Shown piece after piece: positions 42,763-52,592 of a DNA stretch of 64,000 nt. The number at the start of each line of letters is the position of its first letter. Position 1 is the stretch's first letter. Made by a program: the position numbers and the translations under genes. Source of the stretch: Bifidobacterium breve (GTDB lineage Bacteria > Actinomycetota > Thermoleophilia > Solirubrobacterales > Solirubrobacteraceae); the NCBI GenBank assembly GCA_945881845.1, contig CAMCVN010000001.1:62001-126000 (forward strand), read 5' to 3'. Below the pieces are notes generated by a model. It was given only the letters and a program-made list of their open reading frames with translations, searched no databases and was not told the DNA's origin.

Positions 42763-45357
42763 TTAGGAGCCAAGCGCCGCTTCGACAGTCTTCGCTGCCA
42801 ACGCAAGCGCCTCTTCGAGCTTCTCCGGGTCTTTGCCGCCGGCTTGGGCGATCGTGTCGCGCCCTCCCCCGCCTCCGCCGACTACGGCTGCCGCGACGGC
42901 GACAACATCGCCGGCCTTGACGCCCCTCTCAACGAGCGCCGGCGTGACGGCAACGACGAGCGAAACGCGCCCATCAACGACGCTGCCGACGACGACCGCA
43001 GCGAGCTCGCCGAGCCTTCCCTTTAGGCGGTCGGCGACATCCATCAGAGCCTTTGCGGGGACAGCGCCAACGTCAGCGACTAGTAGTTGCGCGTCGCCGA
43101 GCTTGGTAGCGGCGGCGGCGAGCCGTTCCTCATCGACGCCCGCGCCAGCCTCATCGGTTGAGCTTCGAGCGCTCTGCTTCAGTTTGCTGACAGCCGCAGG
43201 GACTTGGTCAGGTGTTGTCTTCAAAGCCTGCGCGGCGGCGCTGAGCAGCGCGTCGTGACCGCGCAGCAGTTCGACCGCCACAGGCCCGGTCACGGCCTCG
43301 ATCCGCCTCACGTTGGCGGCGCTCGACCCTTCGCTGATGATCTTCAGGCAGGCGATCTCCGACGTCCGTGCGACGTGGGTACCGCCGCATAGCTCGCGTG
43401 AGAAGCTACCGTCGCCGATCTCAACCATCCGCACGATCTCGCCGTACTTCTCACCGAAGAGAGCCATCGCGCCAAGCTTCTGTGCTTCGTCGATCGTCGT
43501 TGTCAGTGCTCGCACATTCAGGCTCGCAAGGATCTTGGCGTTGACTTCGTCTTCAACAGCTTGGCGGTCATCGTCGCTGAGCCGCGCCGAATGGTTGAAG
43601 TCGAAGCGGAGCTTCTCTGGCCCGACGTAGGAGCCGGCCTGACGAACGTGGTCGCCAAGCCGCTCGCGCAGCGCGGCATGAAGCAGATGCGTGGCGGTGT
43701 GGTTGCACTCCGTCGCGTGGCGAGCGGTTGCGTCAACCTCAGCGACGACCTCTGCCCCAACCTCGGGCGACTCGCTCAAGCCCTCGACGATTAGCGCTTG
43801 ATCATCACCGGCGCGAATTACACCAACAACGGTGGCGATCGGATCTCCGTTGGCTGAGCTCAACTTCCCGGTGTCCCCAGCCTGGCCGCCGCCTTCGGCG
43901 TAGAAAGGCGAGTCGGCGAGCTTCACCAGCATTCGACCATCCTGCTCTGCGCTTCCAACAACGTTGGTTCGAGCGCTGAGCGACTCGTAGCCGACGAACC
44001 GTGCCTGGTCGCCGCCGACCGCGCGAACCGCTTCGGCCGAAACTCCAACCTTGCGCTCGCCTGCGCCGGCCGCTGAGCGCGTCCGCTGCTCGCCCATCAG
44101 GCGATCAAAGTCCTCCTGCTGCTCAAACGGAACGCCGCGTTCCTCGGCCAGCTCCCGCGTCAGTTCGATCGGAAAGCCAAAGGTGTCGTGGAGGCGGAAG
44201 GCATCGTCGCCACTGAGAGTGCCCGCAGCGAGCAGCTCCTCGAGCAGGCCACTGCCCTGGACGAGAGTGCGACCGAAGCTCTCCTCCTCGCCGCGGACCC
44301 ATTCGAGGATCGTCTTGCGGCGTTCGACGAGCTCCGGGTAGGCCGCGCCCATCACGTCAATGACCTGCTCGGCGAAAGCCGGTAGGAACTGACCCTCAAT
44401 CCCGATCCTCTGGCCCTGCAGCACGGCACGGCGCATAACGCGGCGCAGGATGTAGCCGCGGTCCTCATTCGACGGAACGATGCCGTCTGCGATCAGGAAG
44501 GTCATCGCGCGCGAGTGGTCGGCAAGGATCCGCAGAGCGCGCACGTCAGCGTCGCCGCTGCCAAGTTCGCGGCCAAGCGCCATTAGCCCAGCGAATTGAT
44601 CGGTCTCAAAGACGCTCTCAGCCTCTTGCTCAATCAGCGCAAGGCGGTTGAGGCCAGCGCCGGTGTCGATGTTCTTCGCCGGTAGCGGCGTGAGCACGCC
44701 CCCGGCGCTTTGGTCGAACTCCATGAAGACGAGGTTCCAGTACTCAAGGAAGCGATCGTTCTCGCCGCCGGGAAGGTCATCCGGCGAGCCGTACTGTTCG
44801 CCGCGGTCGAGGTAGAGCTCGCTACAAGGGCCACACGGACCGGTCGGCCCGGCCTGCCAGAAGTTCTCAGAGCGAGGACAGAGGACGATCCGTTCGCGCG
44901 GGACTCCTACTGCCTCCCAGGCAGCGATTGCCTCTTCGTCTGGGCCGAGACCGAGCTCCTTGTCGCCCTCAAAGACGGTAATCCAGATCTTCTCGGCGTC
45001 AAAGCCAAAGCCCTCGAGCGAGAGCTTCCAGGCCAGTTCGATCGCACCCTCTTTGAAGTAGTCGCCAAGCGAGAAGTTGCCGAGCATCTCGAAGAATGTG
45101 AGGTGACGGGCGGTCTTGCCAACGTTCTCGATGTCGGTCGTGCGGAAGCACTTCTGGCAGCTCGTCAGGCGCGGCGCCGGGGGCTGCTCCAGACCCATGA
45201 AGTACTCCTTCAGGGGGTGCATCCCGGCCGTCGTCAGCAGCACCGACGAATCAAAAGAAGCTGGAACAAGCGATCCGGACGGGCGCAGCGTGTGGCCATT
45301 GGCCTCAAAGAACTCAAGGAAGGTCGTGCGGATCTGGTCGGAGCTGCGAGCCGGCAT
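42763..45357 (-). CDS. alaS: Alanyl-tRNA synthetase
   Basis: An 864-residue class II synthetase. ATG at 45357 (MPARSSDQIRTTFLEFF) overlaps the MnmA-fusion stop as ATGA; an upstream start would add 39 residues. Catalytic core 1-250, tRNA-recognition helices, editing domain with HTATHLLHA and CGGTHV zinc motifs near residues 560-670, oligomerisation coiled coil and C-Ala domain with VGGGGGGRDTIAQAGG. All signatures are intact. Confidence 0.97.
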   Translation of the reverse strand: MPARSSDQIRTTFLEFFEANGHTLRPSGSLVPASFDSSVLLTTAGMHPLKEYFMGLEQPPAPRLTSCQKCFRTTDIENVGKTARHLTFFEMLGNFSLGDYFKEGAIELAWKLSLEGFGFDAEKIWITVFEGDKELGLGPDEEAIAAWEAVGVPRERIVLCPRSENFWQAGPTGPCGPCSELYLDRGEQYGSPDDLPGGENDRFLEYWNLVFMEFDQSAGGVLTPLPAKNIDTGAGLNRLALIEQEAESVFETDQFAGLMALGRELGSGDADVRALRILADHSRAMTFLIADGIVPSNEDRGYILRRVMRRAVLQGQRIGIEGQFLPAFAEQVIDVMGAAYPELVERRKTILEWVRGEEESFGRTLVQGSGLLEELLAAGTLSGDDAFRLHDTFGFPIELTRELAEERGVPFEQQEDFDRLMGEQRTRSAAGAGERKVGVSAEAVRAVGGDQARFVGYESLSARTNVVGSAEQDGRMLVKLADSPFYAEGGGQAGDTGKLSSANGDPIATVVGVIRAGDDQALIVEGLSESPEVGAEVVAEVDATARHATECNHTATHLLHAALRERLGDHVRQAGSYVGPEKLRFDFNHSARLSDDDRQAVEDEVNAKILASLNVRALTTTIDEAQKLGAMALFGEKYGEIVRMVEIGDGSFSRELCGGTHVARTSEIACLKIISEGSSAANVRRIEAVTGPVAVELLRGHDALLSAAAQALKTTPDQVPAAVSKLKQSARSSTDEAGAGVDEERLAAAATKLGDAQLLVADVGAVPAKALMDVADRLKGRLGELAAVVVGSVVDGRVSLVVAVTPALVERGVKAGDVVAVAAAVVGGGGGGRDTIAQAGGKDPEKLEEALALAAKTVEAALGS

Positions 45358-46766
45358 CAGGCGATTGTGGCGCATCCGACGACGCGATCGCCGCTGAGCA
45401 GCACCGCCGTCTGCCCCGGAGCGGGCGCCCAGGCCGATTTCTTCAGCTCTAGGACCGCTCCGTTGAGTCGACATTCGAGCGCTGGCGCATGCGAGCGAAG
45501 CCGCGCTTGATCGACAGTTTCAGCCGGGCGATAGAGCTTCACGTCGGTCAGTTCGACCTCGCTGCGATGAAGCTGATCGCGCGTTGCGACGGTGACCGTG
45601 TTGGCCTCGGCGTCGGTTGCTGCGACGTAGAGCGGCTCGGCGACTCCACCGATCTCAAGCCCGCGCCGCTGACCGACCGTGAAACCGTGGGCGCCGTTAT
45701 GGCTCCCTACCTTGACTCCGTCGAGATCGACGATCGGTCCCGGGCGATCGGGAATGCCGCCATGTCGGGCGAGGAAGGCGTCGCTGGCCGTTCCGGCAAG
45801 GAAGCAGAGATCCTGAGAATCGGGCGTCTGCGCGACCGACAAGCCAGCGTCGGCGGCGATCTGGCGAACCTCCGGCTTTGTCATCTCACCGAGCGGGAAG
45901 AGCATCCGTGCGACCGACTCCGGCGCCAACGCCGCGAGCATGTACGACTGATCCTTGGCAGGGTCGGCTGCGGCGCGCAGAAGGCCATCGTCGCCTACAC
46001 GGGCGTAGTGGCCAGTTGCTAGCTCGACTGCACCGAGGCGCGTCGCGAGATCGAGCATCGCGTCGAGGCGAACGGCGCCGTTGCATCGCACACACGGGTT
46101 CGGCGTCTTGCCCGCGGCATGCCCGGCAATCCACGGTTCCACAACGCCGGCGCGAAACGCCTCACGCAGGTCGAGCGTTAGGTGGGCGAGACCCAAACCA
46201 TGCGCCAGCGACCGCGCGCGTTGGACTGCGCTTGCCGAGCAGCAGCTTCCCTCAGCGTCGTTCTGTTCGTCGCGCCAGAGCTCGAGTGTCACCGCAACAG
46301 GCGGCTGATCGGAGCGCCCAGCGCAGAGATGAGCCGCAACGGCGCTATCAACGCCGCCGCTCATAGCGATCAAGACGCGGCCTGGCTGCGGCTCGAGCTG
46401 CGCGCTCGCGGCTACCGCGCCGCCCAACGCGCGCGCCAGCGCGTCGGCGGCCAACTCTGCGGCGTGGATTTTCCCTGCGCTCAGCCCTCCGAGCTGCTTG
46501 CTGACGTCGGCCGTACCGACCTTCGCTGCCTCGAGCACCGCTGCGCCGTCTACCAGTTCAACGGCCGCGCTGGCGGCAGCGCTGGCAGCGCCGCAGCCGG
46601 AGGCCGCAAAAGTCGCTCCGACGACTCGTTCACCCTCAACTCGGATTGCGATACGTACGAGGTCGCCGCAAGCAGCGCCCCCGGCGACGCCACAGTGAGC
46701 GCCTTCCGGCACATCGCCCTGCCCGCGCGGATGGCGCAGATGATCCTCAAAACGCTCGTCAGCCAT
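45357..46766 (-). CDS. mnmA: NifU-like scaffold fused to tRNA 2-thiouridylase MnmA
   Basis: A 469-residue fusion. Residues 1-120 are an IscU/NifU N-terminal-type scaffold: GAACGDLVRI (Cys1 and Asp), SGCGAASAAASA (Cys2), but the third ligand motif KIHC reads KIHAA, so Cys3 is Ala. Residues 125-469 are MnmA, which adds sulfur to U34 of Lys, Glu and Gln tRNAs: PP-loop MSGGVDSAVA, GKTPNPCVRCN (first catalytic Cys), and DSQDLCFL (second Cys). Ends overlapping alaS. The scaffold may pass sulfur or an Fe-S cluster to the thiouridylase; this is inference. Confidence 0.92.
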   Translation of the reverse strand: MADERFEDHLRHPRGQGDVPEGAHCGVAGGAACGDLVRIAIRVEGERVVGATFAASGCGAASAAASAAVELVDGAAVLEAAKVGTADVSKQLGGLSAGKIHAAELAADALARALGGAVAASAQLEPQPGRVLIAMSGGVDSAVAAHLCAGRSDQPPVAVTLELWRDEQNDAEGSCCSASAVQRARSLAHGLGLAHLTLDLREAFRAGVVEPWIAGHAAGKTPNPCVRCNGAVRLDAMLDLATRLGAVELATGHYARVGDDGLLRAAADPAKDQSYMLAALAPESVARMLFPLGEMTKPEVRQIAADAGLSVAQTPDSQDLCFLAGTASDAFLARHGGIPDRPGPIVDLDGVKVGSHNGAHGFTVGQRRGLEIGGVAEPLYVAATDAEANTVTVATRDQLHRSEVELTDVKLYRPAETVDQARLRSHAPALECRLNGAVLELKKSAWAPAPGQTAVLLSGDRVVGCATIA

Positions 46767-46797
46767 TGACGCTTCAGTCTAGGCGCCTAGCGCGCGA

Positions 46798-48573
46798 TTA
46801 ACTGGCGGCGGGGGGCGTTTGCGGCTTGATGCCGAGGTCGCGCAGTTGGCGGGCGTCGGCTGGAGCCGGGGCACCGGTCAGCGGGTCGGCGCCGCTCGCC
46901 GTCTTTGGGAAGGCAATCACGTCGCGGATCGAATCGCGGCCGCAGACGAGCGCCGCAATTCGGTCGAGCCCGAAAGCGATGCCGCCGTGTGGCGGTGCGC
47001 CGTACTCGAGCGCTTCAAGCAGAAAGCCGAAACGCTCCTTGGCCTCGTCGGCGTCGAGCCCTATCGCGTCGAAGACGCGGCTCTGCACCTCAGGCGTGTT
47101 GATGCGGATCGAACCGCCGCCAAGCTCATTGCCGTCAACAACCAGGTCGTAGGCGCGTGAGCGCAGCGCCGCTGGATCGTCGAGGTCGCCCTCGGGCGCC
47201 GTGAAGGGATGGTGCAGCGCGGTCAGGTCCCCGCTCTCTTCATCAGCTTCGAACATCGGGAAATCAACAACCCAGCAGACGGAGTGTTGATCATCAGGGA
47301 TCAAGCCGAAGCGCGAGCCGAGCTCCAAGCGGAGCGCCCCGATCGCAACCGGCGCGACGGACGGGCTGTCAGCGACAAAGCAGAGCAGGTCGCCGTCGCT
47401 CGCTTCGAGTGCCTGATTAACGGCCGTGATCTGTTCGGCAGTGAAGAACTTGGCGAGGTTGCCGGTCCAGCCGCCGTCACCGACGACGATCGGCGCGACA
47501 GCTTTGGCGCCGTGAACCTGCACGACCTCGTTGAGGCTGTCTAGCTCGGAGCGCGACATCTCGCGCGCACCGGCGTTGAGCGCGCGGACGGTTCCGCCGC
47601 CGCTGAGGACCGATTCGAAGACCTTGAACTCGGAGCCGCGGAGCTGCTCGCTGACGTCCTTGATCTCAAGCCCAAAGCGAAGGTCGGGGCGGTCGCTGCC
47701 GTAGCGCAGCATTGCCTCGTCGTAACCGATCCTCGGCCAAGGAGTCGGAGCAATCGGAAAGTCGGTCGCCTCGAATACTGCGGCGATCGCAGCCTCGCTG
47801 ACCTCAATTACTTGGTCTTCGTCGACAAACGCCATCTCGACGTCAAGCTGCGTGAACTCCGGCTGACGGTCGGCGCGCAGATCCTCATCGCGGAAGCAGC
47901 GCGCAATCTGGAAGTAGCGCTCGTAGCCGGCCATCATCAGCAGTTGCTTGAAGAGCTGCGGCGACTGCGGTAGCGCGTACCAGTCGCCTGGGTTCATCCG
48001 GCTCGGAACGAGGAAGTCGCGCGCGCCTTCAGGCGTTGACTTCGTCAGGATCGGCGTCTCGATCTCAAGGAAGTCGCGCTCGACAAGCTGCTGACGCAAC
48101 GTTTGCGTGATCAGCGCCCGCGTAATCATCGTCTGCTGCATTCCGGCGCGACGAAGGTCGAGCCAGCGGTAACGGAGCCGTGTTGTCTCGTCGACCGGGC
48201 CGTCATCATCGATCGCGAACGGCGGCGTGTGGCTAGAGGCGAGAGATTCGCCCTGCGAGACCTCCAACTCGACCGCGCCGGTCGCCATTTCCGGGTTCAC
48301 GTTCTCAGCGCTTCGGGCCAGCAGCTCACCACTAACCGAGACAACGTGCTCTGGACGCAGCTGCTCAGCGAGCGCGAAGAGTTCCGCGCCGCGCTCGGGA
48401 TGGAAGACGATCTGGACGATTCCTGAGCGATCACGCAGATCGATGAAGATCAAGCCGCCGTGGTCGCGGCGCCGATGAACCCAGCCCGCGACACGCGCCT
48501 GGCGGCCGACCTCGTCCGGAGTCAGCTCGCCGCACCAACTGTCGCGGTATTGGTTTGGCTGCGGCGCACGCAT
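46798..48573 (-). CDS. aspS: Aspartyl-tRNA synthetase
   Basis: A 591-residue bacterial-type AspRS. OB anticodon domain ([22 protein letters not shown]), class II motif 2 ([21 protein letters not shown]), GAD insert (about 290-420) and motif 3 ([15 protein letters not shown]). ATG at 48573 overlaps the hisS stop (ATGA); a TTG one codon upstream is ignored. May be non-discriminating (also charging tRNA-Asn) if no AsnRS exists; cannot be seen here. Confidence 0.97.
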   Translation of the reverse strand: MRAPQPNQYRDSWCGELTPDEVGRQARVAGWVHRRRDHGGLIFIDLRDRSGIVQIVFHPERGAELFALAEQLRPEHVVSVSGELLARSAENVNPEMATGAVELEVSQGESLASSHTPPFAIDDDGPVDETTRLRYRWLDLRRAGMQQTMITRALITQTLRQQLVERDFLEIETPILTKSTPEGARDFLVPSRMNPGDWYALPQSPQLFKQLLMMAGYERYFQIARCFRDEDLRADRQPEFTQLDVEMAFVDEDQVIEVSEAAIAAVFEATDFPIAPTPWPRIGYDEAMLRYGSDRPDLRFGLEIKDVSEQLRGSEFKVFESVLSGGGTVRALNAGAREMSRSELDSLNEVVQVHGAKAVAPIVVGDGGWTGNLAKFFTAEQITAVNQALEASDGDLLCFVADSPSVAPVAIGALRLELGSRFGLIPDDQHSVCWVVDFPMFEADEESGDLTALHHPFTAPEGDLDDPAALRSRAYDLVVDGNELGGGSIRINTPEVQSRVFDAIGLDADEAKERFGFLLEALEYGAPPHGGIAFGLDRIAALVCGRDSIRDVIAFPKTASGADPLTGAPAPADARQLRDLGIKPQTPPAAS

Positions 48574-49832
48574 CAAGAGATCCCTCGGCCACGAAGGACG
48601 GCGGCCAATGCCGCGTCGCCGTCCTCGAAGTGTGTCGTCTCGCCGTTTTCGAAATCCTTCAGCTCGATCCCGGAAGAAGAGACAGCGGCAACGTAACGCG
48701 CCTTGACCCTGTCTGCGTGCTTGAACTGCCCTTTGATCGAGCGGCCGGCAAGCTCAATTTGGGTTGGAACGCCGGCGCGCCGAGCAGCGGTACTGAGCGC
48801 GAAGCTGGTTGCCGTCGTCGCCGCGGCATCGTCTGCGCGCGCTACAAACAAGACCGTCAGCGGCTCCGGCGCGGGAAGACCCTCGGCCGCCAAGAGGATC
48901 CGCTCGACCCCAGCCGCCCAGCCAAAGCCGGGAGTCGGTGGGCCGTCGATCTGCTCGGCGAGACCGTCGTAACGGCCGCCGCCGCCAACGCCGCTCTGCG
49001 CCCCAAGCGCCTCGGAGCTGAACTCGAAGACGGTGCGGGCGTAGTAATCGAGACCTCGAACGAGCGTCGGATCGATCACGTACGGCAGCTCGATCGCGTC
49101 GAGCAGCGAACGGACCTGCGCGAAATGATCGAGATCTTCTTTGCCGAGATGGTCGAGCAGCAGCGGCGCGGTTGACATCACCGCGCGCGTGGAGTCGTCA
49201 GCCGAATCGAAGGCACGCAATGGGTTTAGATCGATGCGAGCTTTGACGTCGTCGGCGAGTTGGTCTTCGTTTGCGCGCAGATGAGCCTTCAGCAGTTCGC
49301 GGTAGCTCTCACGCGCTGCTGCGCCTCCAAGGCTGCCGATCCGCAGCTGAAGTCCCTGCACTCCGAGCTGCTCGAGGATCTCGGCCAGAAGAGCGATCGA
49401 TTCGGCGTCGACGGCAGGATCGTCGCCACCGATCGCCTCGGCGCCGATCTGCCAGAACTGGCGGTAACGACCCTTCTGCGCGCGTTCGTAGCGAAAGCAG
49501 CTCGAGAGGTACCAGAGCTTGACTGGCTGAGGCAGCTTGTGCATCCCGTGCTGCAGGTAGGCGCGCATGATCGGCGCCGTCACTTCGGGGCGCAAGGTCA
49601 ACGAGCGCTCGCCTCCATCAACGAAGCTGTACATCTCCTTCTGAACGATGTCGGTCGCCTCGCCGACGCTGCGCGTGAAGAGTTCGGTCGGCTCGAAGCT
49701 CGGCGTCTCAATTCGCTCGTAGCCGGCACCCTCGAGCACTGAGCGCGTGACGTTCTCAACCGCTAGCCGGAGCGGGGCCTGCTCGGGCAGGATGTCGAAG
49801 GTGCCGCGCGGCGCCTGCAGCGGAGCGCTCAC
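48573..49832 (-). CDS. hisS: Histidyl-tRNA synthetase
   Basis: A 419-residue class II synthetase. N-terminal GTFDILPEQ, motif 2 FRYERAQKGRYRQFWQIG, HisRS signature VRGLDYYARTVFEF, GGGGRYDGL, and an anticodon domain from about residue 320. GTG at 49832 overlaps the MBL hydrolase stop as GTGA. Transcribed with aspS, as in many Gram-positives. Confidence 0.97.
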   Translation of the reverse strand: MSAPLQAPRGTFDILPEQAPLRLAVENVTRSVLEGAGYERIETPSFEPTELFTRSVGEATDIVQKEMYSFVDGGERSLTLRPEVTAPIMRAYLQHGMHKLPQPVKLWYLSSCFRYERAQKGRYRQFWQIGAEAIGGDDPAVDAESIALLAEILEQLGVQGLQLRIGSLGGAAARESYRELLKAHLRANEDQLADDVKARIDLNPLRAFDSADDSTRAVMSTAPLLLDHLGKEDLDHFAQVRSLLDAIELPYVIDPTLVRGLDYYARTVFEFSSEALGAQSGVGGGGRYDGLAEQIDGPPTPGFGWAAGVERILLAAEGLPAPEPLTVLFVARADDAAATTATSFALSTAARRAGVPTQIELAGRSIKGQFKHADRVKARYVAAVSSSGIELKDFENGETTHFEDGDAALAAVLRGRGIS

Positions 49833-50494
49833 GAAACGCTCGGCAGGTCTTGCAGGAAGGGGTTGGTGGCGCGCTCCTGGCCAATCGTCGTGATTCCCAT
49901 ATGGCCGGGAAGCACAGTCGTCTCGTCGGCAAACGAGTCGGCCAGCATCGCCAGCGAGCGCATCAGTTCGCCGTGGTCGGCGCCAGGCAGATCGGTCCGC
50001 CCGACCGAGCCTTGGAAGAGCACGTCGCCACTGGCGATCACGTAGCCGCCGTCGCCGTCGTCCGGGTCGCAGAAAGCGTAAGTGACGTGCCCTGGGCTGT
50101 GACCCGGCGTGAAGAAGACTTCGATCTCAAACCCGGCCAGGTCGAGCCGCTCGCCGCCGCCGACGAACTCCTCCGCCTCCCAGCTCTCGAACGGTCCGAT
50201 CCCCTCGTAACGGACGTAGGTCATGATGTCGGCCAGCACGTGGCCCTCAAGCTCAGGGCAGTAGACCGGAGCGCCGGTGACGCGAGCGATCGGCGCAACC
50301 GCCCCGACGTGGTCGAAGTGCGTGTGCGTGAGCAGAATCGCCTCCAGCTCGACGCCGAGCGCTTCGATCGCTTCGAGGATCCGCGGCGCCTCGTCGCCCG
50401 GATCGATCAGCAACGCCGTCTTTGAGTCGGGGCCGCTGCGCAGTAGATAACAGTTCTCCTGCACCGGCCCGACCGTAAGTACCTGAACTTCCAT
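49829..50494 (-). CDS. Metallo-beta-lactamase-fold hydrolase (glyoxalase II-like)
   Basis: A 221-residue MBL hydrolase. Metal ligands: THTHFDHVG, the later histidine in PGHSPGH, an aspartate in SGDVLF, and the last histidine in LPGHMG. Likely hydrolyses a thioester or a lactone-like substrate. Precedes hisS with a GTGA overlap; the same MBL-hisS-aspS order is found in Gram-positives. True glyoxalase II activity is not proved. Confidence 0.88.
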   Translation of the reverse strand: MEVQVLTVGPVQENCYLLRSGPDSKTALLIDPGDEAPRILEAIEALGVELEAILLTHTHFDHVGAVAPIARVTGAPVYCPELEGHVLADIMTYVRYEGIGPFESWEAEEFVGGGERLDLAGFEIEVFFTPGHSPGHVTYAFCDPDDGDGGYVIASGDVLFQGSVGRTDLPGADHGELMRSLAMLADSFADETTVLPGHMGITTIGQERATNPFLQDLPSVS

Positions 50495-50498
50495 TCGG

Positions 50499-50888
50499 CT
50501 AGCTCTTGCCCTTGCGCGCTGCGGCGTCCTTGGCCAAGCGACGGCGGTAAAGCCAGCGGTCGGTGTAGTAGCTGAGCGGGACGTAGAAGACCAGCATCAG
50601 TCCAGCCACCGGCAACGTTTCGTTGATCGGAACCTTCAGCAACAAGCTAAGGACCGCAACGAAGATCACGACGGCGACCAGCGACCGGGTCGCCGCACTG
50701 CGCCAACTCGGCTGGCGCACAGACCTACCGCCAGCACTCCGCGGCGCGCCGCCCTTGGCGCCGTTCGCAGCTTTGTTCTTGCTCTGTTCGCGTTCGCTCA
50801 GCGGGCGGCCGGTCCGTCCGCGCGTCTCAACGACGCCGGCAGCGTTGCCTCGGTGCTTGGAGTTGCGTTTCTTCTTAGCTTGAGCCAT
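50499..50888 (-). CDS. Basic two-helix membrane protein
   Basis: A 129-residue protein: a highly basic Gly/Arg/Lys/Ser-rich N-terminus (residues 1-65, KHRGNAAGVVETRGRTGRP) and two helices (about 68-85 and 92-108), ending in a basic tail. I recall close relatives in Solirubrobacterales with the KHRGNAAG motif, but no named family. It precedes the MBL gene by four bases. Function unknown; the charged N-terminus would face the cytoplasm. Confidence 0.7.
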   Translation of the reverse strand: MAQAKKKRNSKHRGNAAGVVETRGRTGRPLSEREQSKNKAANGAKGGAPRSAGGRSVRQPSWRSAATRSLVAVVIFVAVLSLLLKVPINETLPVAGLMLVFYVPLSYYTDRWLYRRRLAKDAAARKGKS

Positions 50889-50893
50889 ATCGG

Positions 50894-51778
50894 TTAGAAG
50901 CCTAGAGCGTCCTCAAGCGTCGCTCGGTTACGGCAGACGAGCGACTCCGGCCAACGATCAAAGGCGGCTCGCGGCGCGAGGCCGACGAGCTCGGCTTCTG
51001 CGACCTCAGCGCGCGCGCTAACGGCGGCAACGACGTCGGCTAAGGAGAGCGCGTTGTGATCCTCAATGTTCATCGAAACCTGTGCCACGCCAGCGCGCGC
51101 GGGCAGCTCAAGGCCAATCGCTCGCAGGCCGGGCAGCCCGGCCTCGCCGCCTTCGCGCAGCGCAGCGGCGATCGCCTTCGCATCGGACAAGTTCGCGGGC
51201 GGCGCGAGCTCAAGATTGAACGCGACGAGCGGCGGGCGCGCTGCAACGAGCGTGACGCCCTTGGCCGGGTTGAGCTCCGCTGGGCCGAAATCGGGGACTA
51301 GCTCGCCACGCGCGATTCGAGCCGCCAGCTCGGTGAGTCCGCCACGGCGGAGCTCGGCCCGTGTACGGCCGTCGGCGAGCGCGCCGTAAAGGAAGACTGG
51401 AAGCTCTAGCTCGCTTCCCAGAAGCTCCGCTGTCACCAATGCTTCGCTCAGCGCCGCAGCGCGCCGCTCCTCGTCGAGAAAGACAACCGGCACGACATCG
51501 ACGACGCCAACGTTGGGGTGCGAGCCGGCGTGTGTGCGCAGGTCAAATCGCGCCAGCGCCGTTCGCGCGCCGTCGAGCAACGCGCCCGCGAGCTGCCCAG
51601 GTTCGGCGGCGAGCGTAAAAACAGTCCTCCCATGATCGGGGTCGCTGTGCGGCTGCGCGAGCAAGCGCGCGGAGCCGCTCTGCTCGAACGCGGCGGCGAC
51701 AGCGGCAAGCGCCGCGTGGTCGGCGCCGTCGGAGACATTTGGCACTGCAGTCAGCAGCGTTGCCGGATCGAGTTCCAC
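50894..51778 (-). CDS. Glutamate formimidoyltransferase-like protein
   Basis: A 294-residue protein similar to the N-terminal formiminotransferase of FTCD, which moves the formimino group of formiminoglutamate to tetrahydrofolate in histidine breakdown. Motifs: AVPNVSDG, QPHSDPDHGRTVFT, HPNVGVVDVVPVVF, and NPAKGVTLVAARPPLVAFNLEL. GTG at 51778. No hutHUI genes are near, so it may act in folate or purine-related one-carbon traffic instead. Five bases before the basic membrane protein gene. Confidence 0.88.
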   Translation of the reverse strand: MELDPATLLTAVPNVSDGADHAALAAVAAAFEQSGSARLLAQPHSDPDHGRTVFTLAAEPGQLAGALLDGARTALARFDLRTHAGSHPNVGVVDVVPVVFLDEERRAAALSEALVTAELLGSELELPVFLYGALADGRTRAELRRGGLTELAARIARGELVPDFGPAELNPAKGVTLVAARPPLVAFNLELAPPANLSDAKAIAAALREGGEAGLPGLRAIGLELPARAGVAQVSMNIEDHNALSLADVVAAVSARAEVAEAELVGLAPRAAFDRWPESLVCRNRATLEDALGF

Positions 51779-51803
51779 GCGCCAACCCTACTTCCGCTGC
51801 GGC

Positions 51804-52592
51804 CTACAGATCGACGCGCCGAAGTTGACGCAGCGCGAGTAGACCGAAGAAGAGGATCATTCCAGCGAGCGCGAGCAACCCCGGCCAGGTGTGGGCCCAG
51901 CTCGGTTCAATCCCTGACACTGTCGCCTGACGCCCCATCTGCAGTACATAAGTAACGGGGTTGTACGGCGCCGCGACCGCCAGCCAGCCCTTGAGGAAAG
52001 GCAGCGGCGTATACGCCGTCGAGAGGAAGACGGCGATGAAGACTCCGTTTTGAATCAGCGGCCCGACCTGCTGGCTGCGTGCTCGCAAGGCGAGCGTGAT
52101 CCCCCACAGCGAAGCAACCACGCTGAACGAGATCGCCGCGAGATAAAGCATCAGGAGACCGAACAGACCGCCGGTCAGGCCCGGGCCAATCACCAAGCCG
52201 GCGATCAGAATCACGGTGACCGGCACGAGGCAGCGCGTCATCGCTGCCATCACCGGCCCGAGCAGCAACAGCGGGCGCGGAGCCGGCGAACTGAGCAGGC
52301 GGTCGAACCACCCGGCTTCAATGTCGCGCGCCAAGTTGGCGCCGGTTGCGCCGCCTGCGAAACCGGCTGCCTGGAGGCAGGAGAGCGGCACCAGCCATGC
52401 GATGTATGAGGTTGTGGGAAAACCGACGAGCTGGTCGAGCCGACCAAACTGGCCGAGGCTTCCAAGCAGGAAGATCAATGGCGCGACCGTCGTCGGCAGT
52501 AGCCCGCCGCGGACGCGGGCCAGCTCAAGCAGCGACCTGCGCCAGAGCGCAAACCCGACACTGCCCGTGTACGCAAGCCCATGCGTACTCAC
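51804..52592 (-). CDS. ABC-2 type exporter permease (DrrB/C-like), second
   Basis: A 262-residue integral membrane permease with six helices. GTG at 52592 overlaps the previous permease stop as GTGA; an earlier ATG adds 28 residues of no family likeness. ABC-2 signature region includes LARDIEAGWFDRLLSSPAPRP, aligning with the DIEGGFFDRLLSAPVHR of the first permease, so the two are paralogs and may form a heterodimer with the ATPase at 53386. Confidence 0.9.
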   Translation of the reverse strand: MSTHGLAYTGSVGFALWRRSLLELARVRGGLLPTTVAPLIFLLGSLGQFGRLDQLVGFPTTSYIAWLVPLSCLQAAGFAGGATGANLARDIEAGWFDRLLSSPAPRPLLLLGPVMAAMTRCLVPVTVILIAGLVIGPGLTGGLFGLLMLYLAAISFSVVASLWGITLALRARSQQVGPLIQNGVFIAVFLSTAYTPLPFLKGWLAVAAPYNPVTYVLQMGRQATVSGIEPSWAHTWPGLLALAGMILFFGLLALRQLRRVDL

